A stretch of DNA of 64,000 nucleotides from Acinetobacter sp. Ac_5812. Lineage in GTDB: Bacteria; Pseudomonadota; Gammaproteobacteria; Pseudomonadales; Moraxellaceae. The stretch lies in contig NZ_LXUK01000022.1 of NCBI RefSeq assembly GCF_013072695.1, positions 369,084 through 433,083 of the forward strand. Reading direction: 5' to 3'. The notes beneath the pieces were generated by a model. That model was not told the DNA's origin, did no database searches, and was given only the letters and a program-made list of their open reading frames with translations. Both the position numbers and the translations under genes were made by a program. Of the stretch, positions 8,559 to 14,849 are shown piece after piece. Numbering within the stretch: the first letter of the stretch is position 1; every line of letters starts with the position of its first letter.

Positions 8559-9491
8559 ATGAGTTTAGATGCAACCATTTGGGCATTTAAGGCCGCGGTT
8601 AAAACATCAAGCCAAAGACTAGTCTTACTTGCCTTAGCCGATCGTGCAGGTGATGAACACAAATGCTATCCGAGCCTAAAACGTTTGGAAAAAGATACGG
8701 TACTCAACCGTAAAACGATCATCAAAGTTCTGGATGAACTAGAAGAAGCTGCATTCATAAAATTTACAGGTAAAACGACGGGTAACGGAGTGAAAATCTA
8801 TCAACTGATTGGTATTGTTGGCCGAGAAGATGAAGATCCAACCAGTACCAAAAATGGAACTAGTTCCAAAAACGGAACGGGTACCAATTTAGGTACTGGT
8901 TCCAAAAACGGTACTAGTACCAATAAGGGAACTGCCAGTAGTACCAAAAACGGTACTGCAACCAGTACCAATATTGGGACACAGAACCTCCCAATGAATC
9001 TCTCATTAGAATCTAAAAATAAAAAACACTGGCTCTGTTTAAAAAAATTGAGTGATGAAATTGCTCAAGCAAATCCTGACCAGAATCCGGATGAGTTGAT
9101 TCAAGCCAGTTGGTTTGAACGAGAGCGAAATGCTTTCGAAAGATTCAACGAGTCGAAGAATGTTTGTGATGATCTCTTGGTCTATCACTTTGCAGACTGG
9201 TTGCTGAATGCGAAAACGAAATATGAGACGCGGGATCAGGCGAATCTTCCGAAAACAGGGGCTCGGGTTCGAGTCCCGCTGAGTGCATCAAACGGATTGA
9301 GCGACAAACAGATCAGATTCTTTGCAAGCAAGTTATCTCGACTACCTGACTTCGCTAAATACTCAGTAGGCAACGAAAGCTATGAGCAGTTGGCGAAACG
9401 TTTGGAACCAATGCTCAAAGATCCGAAGAATATCCAAAAGTGGGCTGAGTATTTAACCCAAGTTGGATTTGAACAAAAGGGGGCGGCATGA
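8559..9491 (+). CDS. Lambda O-like replication initiator (helix-turn-helix protein)
   Basis: 310 residues. The N-terminal winged HTH (about residues 15-90, with CYPSLKRLEKDTVLNRKTIIKVLDELE) is followed by a Thr/Asn/Gly/Lys-rich repetitive linker (about 98-145) encoded by the 18-bp iterons, and a C-terminal domain (about 150-310). This is the build of phage O proteins, which bind iterons inside their own gene and load the host helicase. Start is preceded by aaggttggtga. No cro or promoter lies upstream; only about 15 bp separate it from the broken ERF frame, so its native promoter is probably lost. Confidence 0.72.
   Translation: MSLDATIWAFKAAVKTSSQRLVLLALADRAGDEHKCYPSLKRLEKDTVLNRKTIIKVLDELEEAAFIKFTGKTTGNGVKIYQLIGIVGREDEDPTSTKNGTSSKNGTGTNLGTGSKNGTSTNKGTASSTKNGTATSTNIGTQNLPMNLSLESKNKKHWLCLKKLSDEIAQANPDQNPDELIQASWFERERNAFERFNESKNVCDDLLVYHFADWLLNAKTKYETRDQANLPKTGARVRVPLSASNGLSDKQIRFFASKLSRLPDFAKYSVGNESYEQLAKRLEPMLKDPKNIQKWAEYLTQVGFEQKGAA
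8850..8969. repeat. Iteron array inside the O-like gene, probable phage replication origin
   Basis: Four adjacent 18-bp units (8850-8867, 8868-8885, 8886-8903, 8904-8921) of the form aaaaacGGtACtaGTaCC, then two 24-bp units (8922-8945, 8946-8969) that begin and end alike. Most units contain a palindromic GGWAC...GTWCC core. An AT-rich stretch follows at about 9000-9030. Iterons of about 18 bp within the O gene next to an AT-rich unwinding region match the lambda origin plan; function is inferred. Confidence 0.7.
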
Positions 9492-9661
9492 AGCTCACAG
9501 AAGCTCGAAAAAAGGATTTAGCAAAAGTAGTTGCTCGTCGTGACAAATTACGAGGAAAATACAATCGTAGTGGACTGTCAAACACTGATTACAACGAGCT
9601 ACTTCAATTAGATAAAACAATCGAGCAAGCGCTCAAGGTTGGTTCAAATGAAAAGTATTAA
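9488..9661 (+). CDS. Small phage protein, 57 aa
   Basis: Starts MKLTEARKKDLAK with ATGA overlap on the stop of the O-like gene, a sign of translational coupling. Highly charged, helical and soluble, with 58 codons including stop. No family recognised; position suggests a replication-region accessory gene. Confidence 0.55.
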   Translation: MKLTEARKKDLAKVVARRDKLRGKYNRSGLSNTDYNELLQLDKTIEQALKVGSNEKY

Positions 9662-9797
9662 AGAAAGATGGAATGCATGGAAGCATCAATCATGGATGAT
9701 TGTGATTCTAGGGCTAGGACCAACAAAATGTGCTCTTGACGACTATTCGAAGGCAAAAGCTGTTAAAGCTGAAGTTCATGAGAAGGAGTCTAAATGA
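9648..9797 (+). CDS. Small phage protein, 49 aa
   Basis: Starts MKSIKERWNAWKHQSW and overlaps the preceding gene by 14 bp. It has a short hydrophobic stretch (MIVILGLG, residues 17-24) in an otherwise charged peptide, so it may associate with the membrane. Followed by an ATGA overlap with the next start. Family unknown. Confidence 0.45.
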   Translation: MKSIKERWNAWKHQSWMIVILGLGPTKCALDDYSKAKAVKAEVHEKESK

Positions 9798-9875
9798 CCA
9801 CAGTCATTAATCGGCTTGAATGTTTTGGATGTTTATAAGAATGACCTCAATGAGCATCGATCAATACCGACGTGA
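9794..9875 (+). pseudogene. Possible frameshifted small phage ORF
   Basis: An ATGA-coupled start reads MTTVINRL and then hits a stop after 14 codons; dropping one base near 9818 lets it read on as NVLDVYKNDLNEHRSIPT to a stop at 9873-9875, overlapping the next gene. This may be a single-base frameshift in a small gene, or chance. Low confidence. Confidence 0.25.
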
Positions 9876-10251
9876 AATCTTAAAGCAAAATGATAGGCCT
9901 AAGGCTGCTAAACGTAACAAGTTCAACGCACAGAAGGTTGAGTTTGATGGCATGACCTTTGATAGCAAAAAAGAATATAAGCGGTACATAGAGCTCAAGG
10001 CTATACAGCAACGTGGGGAGATTACTAGGTTAGAACATCACACTAAATTTGAACTGGCACCCAAGACCAAACTTGAAGGGGAAAAACGAGCAAAGCCAGC
10101 AGTTAGATACTTTGCTGATTTCACATATTACTTAGCGCATAAATACATGGTTGAGGATGTGAAGTCGGCAGCAACGAGAAAGTTAGCGAGTTACAGAACT
10201 AAAAAACACTTAATGAAAACGGTTCACGGCATTGATATTACAGAGGTATGA
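9850..10251 (+). CDS. DUF1064 phage protein (predicted nuclease-like)
   Basis: 133 residues from ATG at 9850. The DUF1064 pattern NKFNAQKVEFDGMTFDSKKE...RYIEL followed by an acidic/basic block ADFTYYLAHKYMVEDVKS matches this phage family, thought to be related to PD-(D/E)xK-type or Holliday-junction-processing nucleases (candidate residues E, D and ExK in VEDVK). An upstream in-frame TTG at 9820 is less likely. It sits in the NinB/RusA-like position of lambdoid early regions. Confidence 0.72.
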   Translation: MSIDQYRREILKQNDRPKAAKRNKFNAQKVEFDGMTFDSKKEYKRYIELKAIQQRGEITRLEHHTKFELAPKTKLEGEKRAKPAVRYFADFTYYLAHKYMVEDVKSAATRKLASYRTKKHLMKTVHGIDITEV

Positions 10252-10255
10252 ACAG

Positions 10256-10696
10256 ATGAATGCAACCACCATAAACAAAACTATGGACTGGTCAAAGTAC
10301 ACAATTGACGGATGGTTAGAGCAGTTCGGTGCTTGGTGTGAAACTGTGCGCATGAAAGGTGGGGATTTACCAGATGGTTTGCATATCAATCAAATTTACT
10401 GGTTGCTGCGAGAAGCAGGAAAGGAGATGCCTAAGAGTAAATCTTTTATTCGTTGTGATATTGATGATTATGAAGCGGATCAAGTGCAGGCTTTAATACG
10501 AAGTTTGTTGAATTCAGATAGGACCGATTTCACTACCAAGTTCGCCTTGATTTGTTTAATAAAAAATAAAGTGGAAAATAAAGGATTAGGAAAGGTTGCA
10601 CAAGAAACCAACCAATCAAAAGCACAAGCAGCTATAATGGTCAACTGCGCACGATTTTACTTAGCCGGTCATGATAAGAGACTAAGACAGGGTTAG
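10256..10696 (+). CDS. Q-like late antiterminator (candidate)
   Basis: 146 residues from ATG at 10256, 4 bp after the DUF1064 stop. The N-terminal WLEQFGAWCETVRM and the C-terminal helix-turn-helix-like LGKVAQETNQSKAQAAIMV resemble type-1 phage antitermination Q proteins. Position also fits: last large gene of the early operon, followed within about 270 bp by an extended -10 promoter and a hairpin terminator, like lambda Q, pR' and tR'. Family match is by motif memory only. Confidence 0.55.
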   Translation: MNATTINKTMDWSKYTIDGWLEQFGAWCETVRMKGGDLPDGLHINQIYWLLREAGKEMPKSKSFIRCDIDDYEADQVQALIRSLLNSDRTDFTTKFALICLIKNKVENKGLGKVAQETNQSKAQAAIMVNCARFYLAGHDKRLRQG

Positions 10697-10699
10697 AAA

Positions 10700-10936
10700 A
10701 TGTTAGATTATAGGGTGGTTTTGATAAAAGGAACCACAAATGCAAAAATTGATAAAGTTGTAATGGAATCATTTCCTGAATTATTAGACAAAGTCACAAT
10801 TCTAAAGTCCACAATCTCAAGAAGCTTATGTCTGACTCTCAGGGAAAAAAATAGCTTTGAAATGATTGAAGCACAAAACATAATTGAGAGATTTATAGTA
10901 TTTCTATACCTTGAGGGGGTAATTCAAACTGACTGA
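10700..10936 (+). CDS. Small phage protein, 78 aa
   Basis: Begins MLDYRVVLIKGTTNAKIDK three bases after the Q-like gene, so it is in the same operon. Soluble, mixed alpha/beta composition with no recognised motif. It ends just before the putative late promoter. Confidence 0.45.
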   Translation: MLDYRVVLIKGTTNAKIDKVVMESFPELLDKVTILKSTISRSLCLTLREKNSFEMIEAQNIIERFIVFLYLEGVIQTD

Positions 10937-10967
10937 TTGACTGTCTAGACGTGATATGGCATATTTC

Positions 10968-10976
10968 TGCTATAGT
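10968..10976 (+). promoter_or_regulatory. Extended -10 promoter, candidate late promoter
   Basis: TGC immediately precedes TATAGT (10971-10976), an extended -10 element that can work without a good -35. It lies after the Q-like gene and about 115 bp before a terminator, the arrangement of lambda pR'. Inference from position and motif. Confidence 0.45.
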
Positions 10977-11010
10977 GGATGAAGTTATAGTTAATTTACT
11001 AAATCCTTAT

Positions 11011-11083
11011 ACCACATTGTTGGTTATTTGGACTAAATAAAGGGTGTAATCCACTAAGATTGATTACATACCACATTAGTGGT
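11011..11083. repeat. Two near-identical palindromic motifs
   Basis: accacattgttggt (11011-11024) and accacattagtggt (11070-11083) share ataccacatt and have self-complementary ends (acca/tggt). They are spaced 59 bp apart downstream of the candidate late promoter and could be binding sites for an antiterminator or regulator. Confidence 0.35.
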
Positions 11084-11090
11084 TTATTGA

Positions 11091-11115
11091 AAGCTCGCAT
11101 TATGCGGGCTTTTTT
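11091..11115 (+). terminator. Rho-independent terminator (tR'-like)
   Basis: 9-bp stem with one G-T wobble (aagctcgca / tgcgggctt), 3-nt loop and a run of T. It follows the putative late promoter and precedes the accessory genes. Confidence 0.75.
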
Positions 11116-11154
11116 GCAATCTATAAAGATGACTTAATCACTAAAAGTAATGGC

Positions 11155-11817
11155 ATGATTAGCTTGAAGAAGAAATCAAAAGTAGTTATTTCGGGGATAA
11201 TTTTAGTATCCATAATTTTCTTTCTATTTATTCTGGTTGAACCCAAAGTTATAGGTGAGAAATTAGGGTTTGATGCAAAAGGAATAGTTGACAGAATATT
11301 GAAAAAGGAACCTTCAGCTAGACAAATTTATGAAGAAGAATTGCTTAAAGCAAAAAATAACCCTAAATTCCATTTCACTAAAAATGAGTATTTAGGTGGT
11401 TATTATTGGATAACGCGTGTGGCACCTAAAGGGAAATATTTTTTAAAAGGTGATGATGGTGAACCTTACAATTTCTATAAATATGAAATTGAATTTGAAG
11501 GTTCACTCATGGATATTGGTTTTATTGCTGACATAGCAGAAGTAAATTCACCTGTTTATCTTGTTTTGGATGATAAACAGGTATTTGAGCTAAAGCTAAA
11601 CTGGTCTTCTGTTAGCTATCCACCTAATGAAAATTCCTTTTATATCAATAGGGTTGATACAGACAATGTAGATAAACTAATAAGAAAAATATTAGATTCA
11701 AAAAAAATGACTTTGAGATTTAAAGATGGTAACAATCACCTTAAAAAAATTGAATATGATGTTGAGGGTCTTCAGTTAGAAGGGATTTATCCTGAAGATA
11801 AAAGCTTTATATTTTAA
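11155..11817 (+). CDS. Membrane-anchored hypothetical protein, 220 aa
   Basis: One N-terminal transmembrane helix (about residues 10-30) after a Lys-rich start, then an extracytoplasmic beta-rich domain with many aromatic residues (GGYYWITRVAPKGKYF). No family recognised. AT-rich composition and location between phage early and late genes mark it as accessory cargo. It pairs with the next gene, which has the same single-helix-plus-domain layout. Confidence 0.5.
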   Translation: MISLKKKSKVVISGIILVSIIFFLFILVEPKVIGEKLGFDAKGIVDRILKKEPSARQIYEEELLKAKNNPKFHFTKNEYLGGYYWITRVAPKGKYFLKGDDGEPYNFYKYEIEFEGSLMDIGFIADIAEVNSPVYLVLDDKQVFELKLNWSSVSYPPNENSFYINRVDTDNVDKLIRKILDSKKMTLRFKDGNNHLKKIEYDVEGLQLEGIYPEDKSFIF

Positions 11818-11858
11818 AAAACGAGTATTGCAAAAAATTCAGATGTGGGGTAGGTGAG

Positions 11859-12542
11859 TTGAAAACAGGAATAAAAATTTTAGTGATATCTGTAATTATC
11901 CTATGTTTAGGAGGGATATACGCCTATCGAGTACACCAAATAAATCAAGAGGAATTGCAGAAGCAGGAATTAAAAAGATTAGATAAATTAAAATGGAAGT
12001 TAGTAAAAAAGAATAAAAATATTGATTATTATTATGATTTAACTCCACGTCTGTTCGTATTGGCAGATGTTTTCCCGCTAAATAAAAAAATTAAGACAAA
12101 CCTTGAAGTTAGAACTGGGTGGATTGATATTCATGATTTAAATAAAATAGGGTGTAATCCTAGTCTAGGTAGAAGAGAATTACAGGCAAATGGTTTATAT
12201 GATAATGGGTATCAATGTGACTTCTATATAATGATTAATGATAATCTAAATACATTAAGACAAATTGATGGGGACCGATCGGAGCATTCATTGTCGTTAG
12301 ATTCATTTCACTATTCGGGATCTTATTATTTTTTTAAAAAGGCATTATTTGATTCGAATAAACTTACCTTACTTATTAAAAGAAATGACTTGAAGGGCAA
12401 ACCTATGTTTTTTGTGGATTATGAAACAAAAGGGTTTATGGATTTAGATAGCTATATCGAACATGAAAAAGAATTTATGGAGGAGAATAATTTTACTCCA
12501 GAAGACATGAGCTGTTCTTATGGCCCTGGAAAATGCAGGTGA
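11859..12542 (+). CDS. Membrane-anchored hypothetical protein, 227 aa
   Basis: Starts at TTG (11859) with aggtgag just upstream. An N-terminal hydrophobic helix (about residues 5-22) is followed by a long charged region and a soluble domain with cysteines near residues 107, 119, 219 and 226. It shares architecture with the gene before it, 41 bp upstream, so the two may act together at the envelope, for instance as an exclusion or lysogenic conversion pair. That role is a guess. Confidence 0.48.
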   Translation: MKTGIKILVISVIILCLGGIYAYRVHQINQEELQKQELKRLDKLKWKLVKKNKNIDYYYDLTPRLFVLADVFPLNKKIKTNLEVRTGWIDIHDLNKIGCNPSLGRRELQANGLYDNGYQCDFYIMINDNLNTLRQIDGDRSEHSLSLDSFHYSGSYYFFKKALFDSNKLTLLIKRNDLKGKPMFFVDYETKGFMDLDSYIEHEKEFMEENNFTPEDMSCSYGPGKCR

Positions 12543-12599
12543 TAATTTCCTCTTAATATTTTTTGTAGAAGCAATCGCCGAACGGATTACGGCGTATAA

Positions 12600-12638
12600 A
12601 AGCCCTGCTGACATACATGTTACTGGCGGGGCTTTTTA
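12600..12638 (+). terminator. Rho-independent terminator
   Basis: aagccctgc pairs with gcggggctt (one wobble) across a loop of about 17 nt, followed by TTTTTATTTT. Closes the two-gene accessory unit. Confidence 0.65.
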
Positions 12639-12723
12639 TTTTAGTAAGACTTAAGAAGTATATTTTATTTTCTAATTATAAGTGTATAATTTTAATGTAT
12701 ATTTTAATTTTTTGATTGTAGCA

Positions 12724-12927
12724 ATGGCAAAAGTAACTAAATCTTTAGGAAAACCATATTTGAGAGAAAATGACCACCCATTTGTCTCTATATCAATTTT
12801 TCTAAATTATGTTAGAAGAGGTAACAAATGGACTGATGAAGAAATTAAATCAGTCTTAAAAGAGGCTAGATCTAAGGATAAGCATCATCTTTATAAAACT
12901 TTAATGAGTAATATGGATAAAAAATAG
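12724..12927 (+). CDS. Small hypothetical protein, 67 aa
   Basis: ATG at 12724 (MAKVTKSLGKPYLRENDHPF) is preferred to earlier in-frame starts because the 14 codons before it are low-complexity AT. Basic, soluble, ends with Lys-rich helix. Family unknown; phage accessory. Confidence 0.4.
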   Translation: MAKVTKSLGKPYLRENDHPFVSISIFLNYVRRGNKWTDEEIKSVLKEARSKDKHHLYKTLMSNMDKK

Positions 12928-13076
12928 CTTTTAGATTGATATATTCGAATTAGTACACCAAATTCATAAAAGATCATGGAGTGGTGAGCATTCTTTTAAG
13001 TTTTCCGTGGTTATTGTATTGATGTTTGATATAAATTAGTCATAATCAAATTTTATTCTTATTAAAAGGAATTGAT

Positions 13077-13292
13077 ATGACTAAAGATAATTCTATAAAC
13101 CAAACACATTTAATCATTGCATCAATCTCAGCAAGTTTCGCAAAAGCTCTAGATAAGCATAACCCTGGATTTAAAGAAGAGTTCCTAAAAGAGCTTGGTG
13201 AGCGTTATAAAGAGATAAAGAATTATCCTCAATCCCATACAGAAGCTCTAGAGACTCTCACTTGGACAAGAGACTTTTTAAATAAAGAATAG
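13077..13292 (+). CDS. Small hypothetical protein, 71 aa
   Basis: Well-formed ribosome site (aaaagga, 6-8 nt spacing) before ATG. The helical acidic protein (MTKDNSINQTHLIIASISASF...) has no known motif. A terminator follows 4 bp after its stop, so it is a self-contained unit. Confidence 0.5.
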   Translation: MTKDNSINQTHLIIASISASFAKALDKHNPGFKEEFLKELGERYKEIKNYPQSHTEALETLTWTRDFLNKE

Positions 13293-13296
13293 ATAG

Positions 13297-13318
13297 ACCC
13301 TCTTCGGAGGGTTTTTTA
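13297..13318 (+). terminator. Rho-independent terminator
   Basis: accctc-ttcg-gagggt with six T residues: a 6-bp stem closed by a stable UUCG tetraloop. Confidence 0.85.
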
Positions 13319-13330
13319 ATGGGTGAGATT

Positions 13331-13477
13331 ATGGATACAGCGAAATATTTCGAGCTCACTAGAAAACGAGAACACAAAACAAAGCCAAGAAATACGCCGT
13401 TGCCTAAGGCTAAAAGATTTAAATTAGAATTTGTGGTAACATTAAAAAGAATTTCAATTAGTACATTGAATAATTAG
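13331..13477 (+). CDS. Short basic phage ORF, 48 aa
   Basis: Starts MDTAKYFELTRKREHK after ggtgag, very rich in Lys/Arg. The first 33 codons look phage-like and the tail (VVTLKRISISTLNN) looks like read-through into AT-rich DNA, so this may be the 5' end of a longer gene cut by deletion. No family assigned. Confidence 0.3.
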   Translation: MDTAKYFELTRKREHKTKPRNTPLPKAKRFKLEFVVTLKRISISTLNN

Positions 13478-13596
13478 AATTTTTATCTAAAGTATTTACT
13501 TTTAACTATACGTTTGTTGTATTTAGTTATCATTAAAAAAATGATTGTTTTTATTAAAGATTGAGTTGCAAATATTTAATTATTGGGGGTTTTGAG

Positions 13597-13848
13597 TTGG
13601 ATATTTTCTATTATTTCGGGTTGTTAATTATGCCGATAGTTGTTTCATTGGTGGCTATAGGCATGCGTCTATTTAATCGAAATAGACCGCTAAATTATAA
13701 ACAATATATTGTGGTTTATGTTGGATATGTATATCTAATGGGAATTAACTCACAAATACCATTACACACTAAGTTTATTATTTTTTTACTTGCAGCCTTT
13801 ATTTTGGCATTTGTCTATTTGGTAGATAAAAAATTAAAAATATTATAA
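13597..13848 (+). CDS. Small membrane protein, 83 aa
   Basis: TTG at 13597 has a ggggg ribosome site 8 nt upstream. Three hydrophobic segments (start to about 22, about 38-55, about 58-78) predict a small integral membrane protein. No family recognised. It lies immediately before the broken metallopeptidase and could be an exclusion or holin-like moron. Confidence 0.4.
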   Translation: MDIFYYFGLLIMPIVVSLVAIGMRLFNRNRPLNYKQYIVVYVGYVYLMGINSQIPLHTKFIIFLLAAFILAFVYLVDKKLKIL

Positions 13849-13892
13849 GTATACATTTAACAGATGAGCTGCCACTTGGTGGTGTGAAATTT

Positions 13893-14084
13893 ATGAATGA
13901 GGTTGGCTTTGTAATTTAGCAACGGCCATATCCACCTGACTGGATCTTTGCCCAAGACACACCAAACTTTGCACCGGCACCAGAATTATGGCGGTGGATC
14001 AAGACTATTTTCCTTAATCCTGAACACAAGCTATTTAATCCCGATCATGCACATCTATCTCAGGAAAGGCATGGTTTAGAGTAG
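13893..14084 (+). pseudogene. Phage putative metallopeptidase, interrupted and 3'-truncated
   Basis: The frame reads MNEVGFVI, an in-frame TAG (13917-13919), then PYPPDWIFAQDTPNFAPAPE...LFNPDHAHL, which resembles the N-terminal part of the phage putative metallopeptidase family found near terminase genes. The downstream half, including the zinc-binding HExxH, is absent; the frame runs out after about 14070 where tail-gene sequence begins. This marks one edge of a large deletion. Confidence 0.6.
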
Positions 14085-14275
14085 GTACGAGCGCAAATAC
14101 ACAGAAAATAAGTGGGCACACGAATTTCTCTGTAACAACAGGACCATTAGATGGTTCGAACGGCACTGCTGGTAATCTAATTCTCTCTACTCACACCGAT
14201 GGGAATATTTACATTGCAAATCAAACAGGTGCTTCTATGACAATCTCTTATCTCGTAAAAGGTAATGTGTTATGA
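14072..14275 (+). pseudogene. 3' fragment of a phage tail/structural gene
   Basis: Open frame without a start codon, reading from about FRVGTSANTQKISG to ISYLVKGNVL and stopping at 14273-14275 with an ATGA overlap onto the next gene. The Gly/Thr/Asn-rich content is like a phage fibre or minor tail protein. It is the surviving 3' end on the right side of the deletion that removed packaging, head and tail genes. Confidence 0.5.
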
Positions 14276-14430
14276 ATTATGAAGATTTCAGAGTGATTTA
14301 TGAGTTTCCGTTTACTGTCGGAGGGCGACTTCAAAAAAGATGCATCATCACGGATGGAGAGTCTGAGTATGAGGTTGTCTGCGGTATTGATGAAGATCCA
14401 ATCATTGGATATTTGGAAGCTAATCAATGA
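14272..14430 (+). CDS. Small phage tail-region protein, 52 aa
   Basis: ATG overlaps the stop of the fragment before it and its own stop overlaps the NlpC/P60 start (ATGA at 14427), so it sits in a tightly coupled tail operon. Sequence MNYEDFRVIYEFPFTVGGR... is acidic and soluble. Likely a conserved small tail-assembly gene; function unknown. Confidence 0.6.
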   Translation: MNYEDFRVIYEFPFTVGGRLQKRCIITDGESEYEVVCGIDEDPIIGYLEANQ

Positions 14431-14849
14431 TATTGGAAAAAGTCATTCAAGAAGCGATGACCTGGCTCGGCACGCCATATCATCATCAGGGCCGCGTCAA
14501 AGGTATTGGTGTTGATTGCGGTACTTTGATTTGTGAGGTTTATGAGAAAGTAGGGCTGATGGATCACTTAGATCCTCGCCCTTACCCACCAGATTGGCAC
14601 ATGCATCAGATGGGACAGCGTTATTTAGAGCATGTTTTAAGCGTGTGTTATGAAGTGGAAGAACCTCAACTGGGTGATCTAGTATTATATCATTTTGGCA
14701 AATGCATCAGTCATGGTGCAATTGTTGTGGAGTGGCCCACTATTATCCACTCCTATATTCATTTAGGCGTCATCCTCCAAGATGGCACAAAAGGAAGTTT
14801 AGCCCGCCGTTGTGCGGGCTTTTTTCGTATGAAGAGGCTGAAAGAATGA
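14427..14849 (+). CDS. NlpC/P60 family tail-tip peptidase (lambda K-like)
   Basis: 140 residues. The catalytic Cys31 lies in GVDCGTLICEVYE and the His in ISHGAIVVEW about 65 residues later, as in NlpC/P60 cysteine peptidases. Phage versions sit in the tail tip and cleave peptidoglycan during DNA entry or take part in tail assembly. The gene is coupled at both ends by ATGA overlaps, with the J-like gene next, the standard K-J order (the I gene seems absent). Confidence 0.85.
   Translation: MILEKVIQEAMTWLGTPYHHQGRVKGIGVDCGTLICEVYEKVGLMDHLDPRPYPPDWHMHQMGQRYLEHVLSVCYEVEEPQLGDLVLYHFGKCISHGAIVVEWPTIIHSYIHLGVILQDGTKGSLARRCAGFFRMKRLKE

Noticed and set aside
8850-8969. CRISPR array
   Set aside because: Units are contiguous without spacers and coding in frame; they fit iterons of a replication origin.
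9261-9282. cgggttcgagtcccg looks like the T-arm of a tRNA
   Set aside because: It lies in frame inside the O-like gene (reads RVRVPL), with no D-arm, anticodon arm or acceptor stem around it.
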